Shown here in pieces: positions 41,355 to 49,691 of a DNA stretch of 64,000 nt; positions within the stretch are counted from its first letter, which is position 1; every line of letters starts with the position of its first letter. Source of the stretch: Amarobacter sp964507025 (GTDB lineage: Bacteria; Chloroflexota; Dehalococcoidia; Tepidiformales; Tepidiformaceae); NCBI GenBank assembly GCA_964507025.1, contig CAZDOK010000003.1, positions 248,001 through 312,000 of the forward strand. The letters are read 5' to 3'. The notes under the pieces are model-generated. The model had not been told where the DNA came from. It did not search any database and saw nothing but the letters and a program-made list of their open reading frames with translations. Made by a program: the position numbers and the translations under genes.

Positions 41355-42281
41355 TCAGCCGAGGAAGATCATCGTGAAGAAGTGCCGTCCGCGCGCGTCG
41401 GTGACTTCGCCAATGCCGACCCGGAAGAAGTCGTTGGCCAGGATGTTGGCCCGGTGGGTGGGGCTGTTCATCAGCGACTTCGTCGCCCGCTCGGGCGACT
41501 CCGAGACATCGTGGTTGTTCATCGCCAGGTTCTCGCCTGCCCACGCGTAGCTGGTGTAGCCGAAGTGTGCCAGCAGTTCGACGTACATCGAGTAGCCGAA
41601 GGGATCGGTGTGGGCGAAGTAGCCCTGGTCGATGAGCTGCTGCGACCGGGTCCGGGCGATCTTCGTCAGGCCCGGGTCGAGGACGAATGGCGGCAGGCCG
41701 GCGGCGGCGCGCTCCTCGTTCACCCGGTTGAACATCCGGAGTTCCATGTCGGTTGCTGGTCCGTCGGCGACATCGGGCACGTAGAAATTCGGTTTCGGCG
41801 CCGGGGCCGGGGGCGCGACTGGCGCGGGTGGCTCGACGACAGGCTGGGAAGCGGGCGCCGGAGCGGGGGCTGAGGGTGCCTGGGAGGCAGGTGCGATCGG
41901 AACGATCGGCGCGACGGGTGCCGCATCCGCGGAAGGCGCCGGCGCCGGTTCGAGAGCCGGGAGCCCGCCCATCGCGCGGATGAACTCCTCGGGCAGGTCG
42001 ACCGCGTAGGCGATGGCGTTGATGCCCGCCGCCGCTGTCTCGGGTGCCGGGACAAAGACCGGGGCCTCAATCGCGGAGGGGGCCGACGGGGCCGAGACGG
42101 TGATCTCCGGGACCGTCACCGGCTCTTCGACGACGGCTGCTGACGGCCACGTCGCGATGCCGATGCCCAGGCCTGCGCCTGCAGCGATTCCCGCCAGGTA
42201 GAGCGGGATGTATTTGCTGAACCGCCACTCGCGGACCGCCTCACCGAGTATTCCCGGGCGCGCGCCTTCGAATCCTGCCAT
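41355..42281 (-). CDS. CAP-domain (SCP/YkwD-like) membrane-anchored protein
   Basis: 308 residues. One N-terminal transmembrane helix at about residues 25-46 (YIPLYLAGIAAGAGLGIGIA), then a Pro/Ala-rich stalk (about 90-165) and a C-terminal CAP domain with the His/Glu site: GYFAHTDPFGY, AGENLAMNNH and PTHRANILA. Such proteins are secreted, often cell-wall linked; hydrolytic activity is not established. The start is at the TM-preceding ATG. The gap upstream contains four CTTAGG-type inverted motifs. Confidence 0.85.
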   Translation of the reverse strand: MAGFEGARPGILGEAVREWRFSKYIPLYLAGIAAGAGLGIGIATWPSAAVVEEPVTVPEITVSAPSAPSAIEAPVFVPAPETAAAGINAIAYAVDLPEEFIRAMGGLPALEPAPAPSADAAPVAPIVPIAPASQAPSAPAPAPASQPVVEPPAPVAPPAPAPKPNFYVPDVADGPATDMELRMFNRVNEERAAAGLPPFVLDPGLTKIARTRSQQLIDQGYFAHTDPFGYSMYVELLAHFGYTSYAWAGENLAMNNHDVSESPERATKSLMNSPTHRANILANDFFRVGIGEVTDARGRHFFTMIFLG

Positions 42282-42401
42282 CGTGTCCCCCAGTCGCCGA
42301 CCCTCAGGACTCGGCGGCGGGTGGCCGCCCGGGTCTCAACAGGGGGTTCGACAGGGGGCGAGCGGCGTGACATGGACACCGGGAGGACGCTCTGGTTACG
42401 G

Positions 42402-42470
42402 CTTAGGGGCGCGTTCACCGGGCCGACCCCTAAGTGCGCCACACGCACCCTTAGGGGTTTCCTAAGGGTG
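42402..42470. promoter_or_regulatory. Cluster of CTTAGGGG inverted repeats
   Basis: Four TTAGG/CCTAA cores at 42403-42407, 42429-42433, 42451-42455 and 42461-42465. Two copies form a wide inverted repeat (CTTAGGGG at 42402, CCCCTAAG at 42427) and two a 10-base-arm hairpin with loop GGTTT (42446-42470). This lies upstream of the CAP gene and downstream of the RodZ-like gene, both on the minus strand; it may be an operator array or a hairpin ending the RodZ-like transcript. Confidence 0.5.
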
Positions 42471-42542
42471 GACAGCAGGGTGCGTGGATCTGTGAGAGAG
42501 CCGTAAGAGGGTCAGCCGGCGGAGTCCGTCCGGATTGACGAG

Positions 42543-43757
42543 CTAATTGCAGCCTCGGCGGCCAGCATCGATCACCGGACCCAGAGAGGTGGGTGCCTCA
42601 ACATAGATCTCGCGCCAGCCGGGTTGAAGCGGATACGCCTTGGTCACGTCCACGAAATAGTTGTCGTTACGGCCGCTTGGGGCGGTTTCGGCAAAAGGCG
42701 GGAAACAGATGATGCGGACAGTAGAACTCCCGCACTTGTTTACCGGCGCGTTGATGTCGCATGCGGAGTAAGTCGACGGATGCGGCGGGATCTCGGGAGT
42801 AGGTACCGGCGTCGGGGTGGGTAGCGGGGTGGGAGTGGAGGTGGGAGCCGGTGTCGATGTCGCCGATGGCGTGGGGGTTACCGTGGCTGTCGCTGTGGGC
42901 GTGCGAGCGCCCGCGGTGGGCGACGGGGTGGGAGTGCCCGGCGTGGTTGTCGCCGTCACCGTGCCGGTCTGGCTCGCCGCCGGGGTTGTGCTGGTGGTGC
43001 CAGACGGCAACGCGGAAGCCGTCGCGGTCTCGGTTCCGACGGGGATCACGTTGGTCGGTGTGATGCCAGGGGTCTCGCCGCCATCAGTGCCGCCGCCGGC
43101 GGGGACGTTTCCGCCGTCGTCGCCGCCAAGGGCGAAAACGCCCAGCGCGATGATGGCCAGCACACCCAGGACGGCGAGCGCGGTGATCGCGACGAGCCGT
43201 GTGCCCGGGCCGCCTTCGACCTCTCGTGGAGGGCGTTCGAGGAGGATGCCCGCCGAACGCGGCCGGAACCGGGGTTCCTCCGGCGCGTAGGCCGCCGGGT
43301 ACTCAGGGTCTTCGATGAGGTCGCTTCCCGGGATGTAGCCGCTCCCGGTGGTCGCTGTCGAGGGAACCGGAGCTTCGGGCTGCCAGCCGTCCTCTTCCCC
43401 GTCCTCGTATGCCTCTGCGGGTGGCCGCTCGGACTGCGCCACTGGCGCGCGCTGGAACGGGTCGTTGTTGCGCCGGGGCGGAGGTTGTGGTCCACGCACG
43501 AAGCCATCGGGCCCACCCACCGGGAGCCGTTCGCCCCCAACCAGTGAGTCCAGCAGTGGCTGAGGGTCGATCTTCAGGTAGTTGGCATAGGATCGCAGGA
43601 AGCCGCGCACGTAGACCGGGGCCGGCAGCTCCTCGAAGTGCTCGGCTTCGAGCGCTTCGAGAAAGCGCACCGAAATCCGCGTGTCCTGGGCAACCTGCTC
43701 GATGGTCAGGCCCCGATGTTCGCGCGTCGAACGCAGGGTGTCGCCGATGCCAGCCAA
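42543..43757 (-). CDS. RodZ-like HTH/transmembrane protein with Thr-Pro stalk
   Basis: 404 residues. N-terminal RodZ-type HTH (GDTLRSTREHRGLTIEQVA, FLEALEAEHFEELP, YVRGFLRSYANYLKID) at residues 3-70, Pro-rich acidic linker, transmembrane helix at about 187-210, then a long outside Thr/Pro stalk (PTPTPSATSTPAPTSTPTP) and a final Cys-containing domain of about 75 residues. RodZ supports MreB and cell shape; the extracytoplasmic part is different from RodZ. TTG 43757 has GGAGG five bases upstream, preferred to GTG 43763, which sits on the GGAGG. Confidence 0.75.
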   Translation of the reverse strand: MAGIGDTLRSTREHRGLTIEQVAQDTRISVRFLEALEAEHFEELPAPVYVRGFLRSYANYLKIDPQPLLDSLVGGERLPVGGPDGFVRGPQPPPRRNNDPFQRAPVAQSERPPAEAYEDGEEDGWQPEAPVPSTATTGSGYIPGSDLIEDPEYPAAYAPEEPRFRPRSAGILLERPPREVEGGPGTRLVAITALAVLGVLAIIALGVFALGGDDGGNVPAGGGTDGGETPGITPTNVIPVGTETATASALPSGTTSTTPAASQTGTVTATTTPGTPTPSPTAGARTPTATATVTPTPSATSTPAPTSTPTPLPTPTPVPTPEIPPHPSTYSACDINAPVNKCGSSTVRIICFPPFAETAPSGRNDNYFVDVTKAYPLQPGWREIYVEAPTSLGPVIDAGRRGCN

Positions 43758-43824
43758 CTGCACCTCCGGGTAGCAACATAAGGTATGCCCGTTTTGTCAA
43801 ACAGGCGACCTCCTGGCCGAGCGT

Positions 43825-43852
43825 TTGTCACTCGGCTGGCTCCGGCTACGAT
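43825..43852 (+). promoter_or_regulatory. Promoter of paralogue B: TTGTCA-N16-TACGAT
   Basis: A complete sigma-70-like promoter, with the -10 (43847-43852) 6 bases before GTG 43859. Best -35 match seen among the leaderless set. Confidence 0.6.
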
Positions 43853-43858
43853 GGCCTG

Positions 43859-44566
43859 GTGCGCTCCGCGACTGCATTTGCCTTCCTGGTGGCGGCACTT
43901 GGCGTGCCACTGACGGCCGCTTACGCCCAGCCCTCCATCCCGTCCAGTTTCTACGGCTCGGTGACCGTCGATGGCCAGGCCGCGCCCGACGGGACTGAAG
44001 TGCGCGCGCTCATCGATGGCGTGGACTGCACGCAGGCCGCACCCGGCGAGCGGCCCGCCATACGCCAGGGGAGCGCGACGGCGTACGTCGTGCACGTCGT
44101 CCACGAGAGCCAGCGTCCCGGCTGCGGCCGCGAAGGGACAGCGGTCTCGTTCACGATTGGCGGGCGGCCCGCGGTGCAACAAGGGCTGTGGACAGCCGGG
44201 CCCCAACAACTTGATCTCAGCACCGGCGCTGGCCCCGTTGTTCCTCTGTCGACCTCCACTCCAACGACCCCCGACGCGGCCCCGTCCACCCCTGGCGCAG
44301 GCACCGTATCCACGCCGACCGCGCTTACGCGGCCGACGGGCACGCCGCCGACCGACGATGTGCAGCTCCCGGGGGCCGCGAGCCCGGCGGCTGGGACTTC
44401 GACGCCGGTCCTCAGCGATGGCCCGGACGAGCCCGGCGCTTCGGATGGCGGCCCGGCCTGGGTGGTGCTCGCCGCGGTGGCCGGGGTGGTCGTTGCCGGG
44501 GGTGCGGTGGGGGGTTTGGTTCTTGCCCGCCGTCGGAGCCCATCCCGCACAGAGAGATCTCCTTAA
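43859..44566 (+). CDS. FYGSV-domain membrane-anchored surface protein (paralogue B)
   Basis: 235 residues. Signal peptide ending near TAAYAQ, then SSFYGSVTVDGQAAPDGTEV, AYVVHVVHESQRPGCG and WTAGPQQLDLSTG: the same domain as paralogue A at 40531, with conserved Cys pair (GVDCT, RPGCG). A Thr/Pro stalk follows, then a transmembrane span (AWVVLAAVAGVVVAGGAVGG) and basic tail RRRSPSR. GTG is 6 bases after the -10. Sortase genes follow directly, suggesting a joint job at the cell surface. Confidence 0.72.
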   Translation: MRSATAFAFLVAALGVPLTAAYAQPSIPSSFYGSVTVDGQAAPDGTEVRALIDGVDCTQAAPGERPAIRQGSATAYVVHVVHESQRPGCGREGTAVSFTIGGRPAVQQGLWTAGPQQLDLSTGAGPVVPLSTSTPTTPDAAPSTPGAGTVSTPTALTRPTGTPPTDDVQLPGAASPAAGTSTPVLSDGPDEPGASDGGPAWVVLAAVAGVVVAGGAVGGLVLARRRSPSRTERSP

Positions 44567-44624
44567 TCCCCGCTTTGAGGCTGTCGTATACGATAGAGGA
44601 GGCGGCCCTGCCCCCGACCGCGCT

Positions 44625-45311
44625 ATGAGAGTGCTGCCCTACCTGGCGATCTTCACCTTCGTGGCGGGCCTGAGCCTGCTGGTGGTCGGCTACGCCTTTT
44701 CGAACGAGGACACCGGGGCCCCGCCGACGCCTGTCCCGGTGTTGGGCTTCGATATCCGGGCGACCGAGACGTCGACTCCCACTCCCAGCCCCACCAACGC
44801 GCCGACAGCAACGCCAACCCCGTTGCCCTTCGATGGCAAGGTCGGTCGGATGATGGCGCCCGCACTCGGCATCGACCACCCAATCGAAGAGATAGGCATC
44901 ACCAACAACCAGCTGGACACCCCGAAGGACGGCGTCGGCAAGGTTGGCTGGTACTACATCTACGAAAAGCCCGGCTGGGGAGGGAACGCGCTTTTCGCTG
45001 CCCACGTGAACTACAACTTCAAGCAGGGCCCCTTCGCGAACCTCTACAAGGCGAAGGAGAAGGACCAGGTCACGATCCAGATGGAAGGCGGCCCCGCCTA
45101 TGTCTACGAGGTCTTCTATCTGAAGCGCTACGACGTGAACACCATCCCCATGGGCGACCTGATCGACGGGGTCCTCGATGGTATCCGCCGGCCGGACGGC
45201 GAAGAGTGGATCACCCTGATCACCTGTGGCGGACGCTTCCAGCAAACCCAGGAGAACGGCCTGGGCGAGTACCTGGACCGCGATGTGGTGGTTGCTCGCC
45301 GCGTGCAGTAG
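44625..45311 (+). CDS. Class D/E-like sortase with Thr-Pro stalk
   Basis: 228 residues. An uncleaved N-terminal transmembrane anchor (LAIFTFVAGLSLLVVGYAF), then a short Thr/Pro stalk (TSTPTPSPTNAPTATPTP) and the sortase barrel. Active site: His in FAAHVNYN, Cys in LITCGG and Arg in YLDRDVVVARR, the classic triad. About half the residues match the next gene's product, so the pair is a recent duplication. Sortase recognises a motif on other exported proteins and links them to the wall. Substrate may be the PPATG protein at 35319. Confidence 0.88.
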   Translation: MRVLPYLAIFTFVAGLSLLVVGYAFSNEDTGAPPTPVPVLGFDIRATETSTPTPSPTNAPTATPTPLPFDGKVGRMMAPALGIDHPIEEIGITNNQLDTPKDGVGKVGWYYIYEKPGWGGNALFAAHVNYNFKQGPFANLYKAKEKDQVTIQMEGGPAYVYEVFYLKRYDVNTIPMGDLIDGVLDGIRRPDGEEWITLITCGGRFQQTQENGLGEYLDRDVVVARRVQ

Positions 45312-45417
45312 CCCTTAACGCGGTATTTCCGATTGTGACGCCCTGGCTATTTCGTTCGGTGACGGTGCGCTACGTTCAGTCACAACTGTTACCCCACCAC
45401 AGTCCCGGAGCAGCAAC

Positions 45418-46071
45418 GTGAAGTTGGCTCGCACACTTTCCCTTGCAGTCTTCCTGCTCGGCGCAATCCTCCTCGTTGCGGGCGTCGCCTGCTCGGGAAG
45501 CGATGCCCAGGAGGCCGAACCGACCCCCGTGCCGACCGAGGAAGCCACAGCGACCCCTACAGCCACGCCCACTACACCGCCTACTCCAACAGCGACACCG
45601 ACGCCGTTCGATGGCAAGGTCGCCCGGATCAAGATTCCCCGGTTCAGCGTCGACGCCCCCATCGAGGAGCTGGCGATCAACGACCGCAACGAGCTCGACA
45701 CGCCGAAGGATGAGAACCGGTCTGTCGGCTGGTACTACATCTACGACAAGCCGGGCTGGAACGGGAACGCCATCTTCTCGGCGCACGTGTACTACCACAG
45801 CATCCCCGCTCCGTTCGTCAACCTCGCGAAGAGCGCCGAGGGCGATGAAGTCATCGTGGTCATGGAAGACGGCACGGAATACCGCTATACGGTCATCTCG
45901 AACAAGCGCTACCACCGCGACAACGTGCCCATGGGTGACATCATCTGGCCGAAGGAAAAGGCGGACTACGATGAGTGGGTCACGCTCATCACCTGCGGGG
46001 GCGAGCTCGACTCCACCGGCCAGGAGTACGTTTCGCGGGACGTAATCGTCGCGAAGCGCGTGTTCGACTAA
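45418..46071 (+). CDS. Class D/E-like sortase, second copy
   Basis: 217 residues. Its N-terminus is a signal-like segment with Cys (LLVAGVACSGSDA), which may be a lipoprotein site, then a Thr/Pro stalk and the sortase barrel: His in FSAHVYYH, Cys in LITCGG and Arg in YVSRDVIVAKR. Different anchoring from the first copy suggests a division of labour. GTG start has GGAG eight bases upstream. A good terminator follows at 46095. Confidence 0.88.
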   Translation: MKLARTLSLAVFLLGAILLVAGVACSGSDAQEAEPTPVPTEEATATPTATPTTPPTPTATPTPFDGKVARIKIPRFSVDAPIEELAINDRNELDTPKDENRSVGWYYIYDKPGWNGNAIFSAHVYYHSIPAPFVNLAKSAEGDEVIVVMEDGTEYRYTVISNKRYHRDNVPMGDIIWPKEKADYDEWVTLITCGGELDSTGQEYVSRDVIVAKRVFD

Positions 46072-46094
46072 CCGTTCATCGTTCCCTACGCGGA

Positions 46095-46120
46095 GGGCCG
46101 ATGCCGCATCGGCCCTTTTT
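46095..46120 (+). terminator. Rho-independent terminator after the sortases
   Basis: 9-base stem GGGCCGATG/CATCGGCCC with loop CCG and TTTTT after it. Confidence 0.9.
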
Positions 46121-46266
46121 CGCGCCCCCATCGGGGTTTTCCTCCCCGGGATCGGGGAACCACCCGCTCCGGCCATCGGGCTTCTGCCCATTAAGGCACG
46201 CGAGGCGCCTGCCTACGCTGACGCCAGCGAACCGTGCCCGGATTGGGCGCGCGGAGGTCGGTGATC

Positions 46267-47040
46267 ATGCGCATCCGGACTGTCTTCGTGGCTCTCGCCC
46301 TGCTCGCCGTGGCCGCCACCGGTGCGATCACGAGCAGCGGGCACGATGCGAACGCAGCCCAGCTCTTTGCAGGCTGGAACAACATCTCCTACCTGGGAGC
46401 CGCGAAACCACCAGCCGAGGCGCTGGCTCCGATCGCAGGCCAGTACTCCGCCGTGTACCGGTGGGACCCGGCAAGCCAGTCGTATCAGCTCTACGCGCCC
46501 GGCGTGCCAGGCTTCGCCAACACGCTCAGCGAAATCAAGCCCGGCGATGCCATCTGGGTGAACTACACCCAGCCCCAGGGCGAACTCAACACGGGCAGCC
46601 TCGGCAGCGCACCGGCTTCCGGCGGCTCAGGCAAGCTCAGCATCGCCGCGAGCACCTTCGTCCCCATGAACGACCTCGCAGTGTACGAAAAGGGGTTCAA
46701 TCAGCTCGCGCCGGTGGGTACCGATGCCGCCTCGCAGCGGTACTTCGCCCCGGTCGACCTCCCACACGGAGCCACCATCACCACAATGACGGCCGCGTTC
46801 GAGGGATCGGGCGATACCGTGAAGATCCGCCTGGACTACACCGCCATCACGAACGGCGATTCTTCCGCCGCCGTCTACAAGCTCGCCGAGGTGCTCTCGA
46901 GCGCCGGCGGCTCGCCGCAGACAGCCACTGCCTTCGCCCACACGGTCGATAACGGCGCAAACGTGTACTTCATCGTCGTGGACCTCACGGGCGGCCCGGC
47001 ATCGAAGCTCAAGGGCGTCTCCATCAGCTACACCTACTAG
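46267..47040 (+). CDS. Secreted protein with GWN domain
   Basis: 257 residues. Signal peptide to about residue 31 (VALALLAVAATGAIT). Residues about 32-105 are the GWN module (FAGWNNISYLG, YRWDPASQSYQLYAPGVP, GDAIWVNYTQ), here at the N-terminus. The rest is a beta-sandwich-like domain (FEGSGDTVKIRLDYTAITNG). GGAGG is 9 bases before the ATG. The downstream 840-residue gene follows after 12 bases and its AGGAG overlaps the stop, so they are coupled. Confidence 0.68.
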   Translation: MRIRTVFVALALLAVAATGAITSSGHDANAAQLFAGWNNISYLGAAKPPAEALAPIAGQYSAVYRWDPASQSYQLYAPGVPGFANTLSEIKPGDAIWVNYTQPQGELNTGSLGSAPASGGSGKLSIAASTFVPMNDLAVYEKGFNQLAPVGTDAASQRYFAPVDLPHGATITTMTAAFEGSGDTVKIRLDYTAITNGDSSAAVYKLAEVLSSAGGSPQTATAFAHTVDNGANVYFIVVDLTGGPASKLKGVSISYTY

Positions 47041-47052
47041 GAGCGCACCCGG

Positions 47053-49575
47053 ATGAACGCCTCGCGCACCATCACACGGACTTCCTGGCTCCTGCTCTTC
47101 CTCGCGGTGGCGTTCGTGGTGTTCTCCGGCGGCCGCGGTCCGGCACCGGCGCACGCGATCGCCGTCCCCGCGACCTACACCGTCGTCCAGGCCCCGGCCA
47201 GCGCTGATGTGCAGCCCGGCGACGCGGTTACCTTCACCATGAGCTTCGCGACAGGCGCCACCGCTGCCTCATTCCTCTATCTCGAAGGCAACCTGGGGTC
47301 GGCGCTCTCGGTAGCATCGTTCACCGGGGGGCTTGGCCCGACCAACTGCACGGCCTCGGGGGCGAACAACCAGGACTTCTCCTGCAACCTCGGCAGCCTG
47401 GGCGCCAACACCGCCATCACGCCCATCACCGTGAACGCCACGGTCCGCAACGTCGCCGATGGCACCACGATCGACCTCCCGGCGAGCGCCTTCAAGGCGA
47501 AGGATGGGCAGGCCGACCCGGGCGTTTCGCCGGCGTCTGATGACGCTGGCCTCCTCACGGTCCGGAACGAGAACGTGCAGGTCACGCTCACGCCGGCGCT
47601 TGCGGAGATCTACGAGGCGGGGCTGGTTAACATCTCCGTCGGGCTCGCGAACACCGGCGGCGGCGCCACGGGCAGCTTCGGTGCGAACCTTGCGGTCTCG
47701 GGTGGCACGGTCACGAACGTCGTCTGCCCGGGCGGCGGTCCCGGCACTGGCTCTGGAACCACGACTGCCGGGTGCACCGGCATCAGCATCGCAGCCAGTC
47801 CCTCGCCGTCACAGACCATGACCGTGACCGTAAAGGCGGCAAACAACACGGGTGCTGGCACGCTGGGCGCCACGGCGAGCCTTTCCGCCGGGATCTACGC
47901 CTCGCTGGGGAGCATGACGCCGCTCAGCGTCCACGAGCTCACGCTCACGGGGGCAGCCTCCGCTTCGGTGAACGCACCAGTGACGGTGTGCACCACGAAT
48001 GCGCCAGCCAACCCCGCACTCGTCGCGGGCTATCCCAGCACACTGAACCCGCTCGCCGCAGGCGACTACGTTCTCACACCTGCCGGCGGTGCCAGCGTCT
48101 CGGGTGTGGCAGTCGCCACCACCTGCCCGGCGGGCCAGCAGGGCGTCACGTTCACGTCGACCGCCTCCGGAACGGTCTCGGTTGTCGCGCGCACCAACGC
48201 GCCCGGCACCAGTACGGCGGTGGTTGGCGAGAGCAATACCGTATCAGTCACCTTTGGCGGTGGCAGCACAGCCACGCAACTGGCTTTCACCGCCTCGCCC
48301 GCGTCGGCCGTGGTGGGGACCGCATTCTCCACCACTCCGGTGGTTGCGGTCCGGGATTCGGGCGGGACGCTCGTCTCAGGCGACGACTCGACCCAGGTGA
48401 CCCTTTCGCTCGCCAGTGCGCCGGCGGGGGCTGTGCTCACCTGCACCGGTGGCAACACGCGCACGGCTTCCGGCGGGCTTGCAACGTTCAATGGCTGCAG
48501 CGTCAGCACCGCGGGCGCCGGGTACGTGCTCCGCGCGACGGCTGCGGGGCTGACCCAGGCAGATTCGTCTTCGTTTGCTGCCGCAACCCACGGGCCGGCG
48601 GCGAAGCTGGGCTTCCTCGCGCAACCTGCCGGCACCTCGGCCGGGAGCCCGCTCACCACGCAGCCGGTCGTGGCGGTGCAGGATGCCGGCGGCGCAACCG
48701 TGGTTTCGGATAGCACCACGACGGTCACACTGAGCGTGCAGAGCGGGCCGGGCACACTCAGCTGTACGACAAACAACACGCGGACGGTAAGTGCCGGGGT
48801 CGCCACGTTTAGCGGGTGTACGGTCTCGTCCCCGGGCACGTACGTCCTGCGTGCGACCTCGACTCCTGCCTACACTCCTGCCGACTCCACGAGCTTTAAC
48901 ACATCCTCCGCTGCCACAAAGCTGGCGTTCACCACCCAGCCCGGCAACGGAGTTGCTGGTGCGGCGCTGAGCGCGCAGCCGGTGGTCGCGGTCCGCACCG
49001 CATCCGATGCCACGGTCACCAGCGACGGCACCACGCAGGTCACGCTCGCGATCAGCGGCGGGGCGACGCTCACCTGCACGGGTGGGCTCACGAAGCAGGT
49101 GACCGCGGGTGTCGCGACATTTGCTGGCTGCTCCGTCACTCCCGCCGGAGAGGGTTACACGCTTACCGCGACGAGCTCGCCGGTGCTCACCTCTGCCACG
49201 AGCACGGCCTTCAATGTCACCGCGGCGGCCCCGGCGTCATCAGCGCAGCTGGTCGTGGCGACGCCGGCCGCGGGGACGAGCGTCCCCCGCTCGCGGTTGG
49301 CTTTCACCGTGAGCGACGGCACCCTCTTGCCCACGGCCGTGAAGCTCATCATCAAGCGCACCAGCGACAACAAGTACTGGAACGCCACGACGGGCGCCTG
49401 GGAGGCGAACGCGGTGCAGAACGCGGCAACCGGCTCGGATGGCAGCTGGAAGCTCGAAGTGACCGGCGTCGCCCGGCGCCAGTTCGTTGGCACGACCGTC
49501 ACCGTGGAAGTGCGCGCGACCGTGGGAGCGACGACCTACGTCAACGCGACCATTCCCTCCATCGCCATCCGCTGA
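47053..49575 (+). CDS. Secreted tandem-repeat surface protein
   Basis: 840 residues. Signal peptide to about residue 35. A beta-rich first half (residues 40-400) is followed by three tandem repeats of about 105 residues: at about 407-515, 517-620 and 621-725, each beginning with A-T/A-K-L-A/G-F, followed by VVAVRDSGG-type, TLTCTGG-type and VATFSGCTV-type pieces with two Cys. The last about 100 residues are different (VKLIIKRTSDNKYWNATTGAW). Repeats resemble Ig-like adhesin modules. No anchor or sorting motif seen. Confidence 0.7.
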   Translation: MNASRTITRTSWLLLFLAVAFVVFSGGRGPAPAHAIAVPATYTVVQAPASADVQPGDAVTFTMSFATGATAASFLYLEGNLGSALSVASFTGGLGPTNCTASGANNQDFSCNLGSLGANTAITPITVNATVRNVADGTTIDLPASAFKAKDGQADPGVSPASDDAGLLTVRNENVQVTLTPALAEIYEAGLVNISVGLANTGGGATGSFGANLAVSGGTVTNVVCPGGGPGTGSGTTTAGCTGISIAASPSPSQTMTVTVKAANNTGAGTLGATASLSAGIYASLGSMTPLSVHELTLTGAASASVNAPVTVCTTNAPANPALVAGYPSTLNPLAAGDYVLTPAGGASVSGVAVATTCPAGQQGVTFTSTASGTVSVVARTNAPGTSTAVVGESNTVSVTFGGGSTATQLAFTASPASAVVGTAFSTTPVVAVRDSGGTLVSGDDSTQVTLSLASAPAGAVLTCTGGNTRTASGGLATFNGCSVSTAGAGYVLRATAAGLTQADSSSFAAATHGPAAKLGFLAQPAGTSAGSPLTTQPVVAVQDAGGATVVSDSTTTVTLSVQSGPGTLSCTTNNTRTVSAGVATFSGCTVSSPGTYVLRATSTPAYTPADSTSFNTSSAATKLAFTTQPGNGVAGAALSAQPVVAVRTASDATVTSDGTTQVTLAISGGATLTCTGGLTKQVTAGVATFAGCSVTPAGEGYTLTATSSPVLTSATSTAFNVTAAAPASSAQLVVATPAAGTSVPRSRLAFTVSDGTLLPTAVKLIIKRTSDNKYWNATTGAWEANAVQNAATGSDGSWKLEVTGVARRQFVGTTVTVEVRATVGATTYVNATIPSIAIR

Positions 49576-49679
49576 TGCTGGAGCCAGGCGGCGTTCGTCA
49601 GGGTTTCTCCCCCACCGCTACCGGGTTTCCAGCGAGCGAATGCGAATCCGCCCGATACTCCTGGCGGCGGGACCACCGA

Positions 49680-49685
49680 TAGGCT
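49680..49685 (+). promoter_or_regulatory. -10 element of the Thr-Pro lipoprotein gene
   Basis: TAGGCT 6 bases before ATG 49692. Confidence 0.45.
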
Positions 49686-49691
49686 TCCTTC

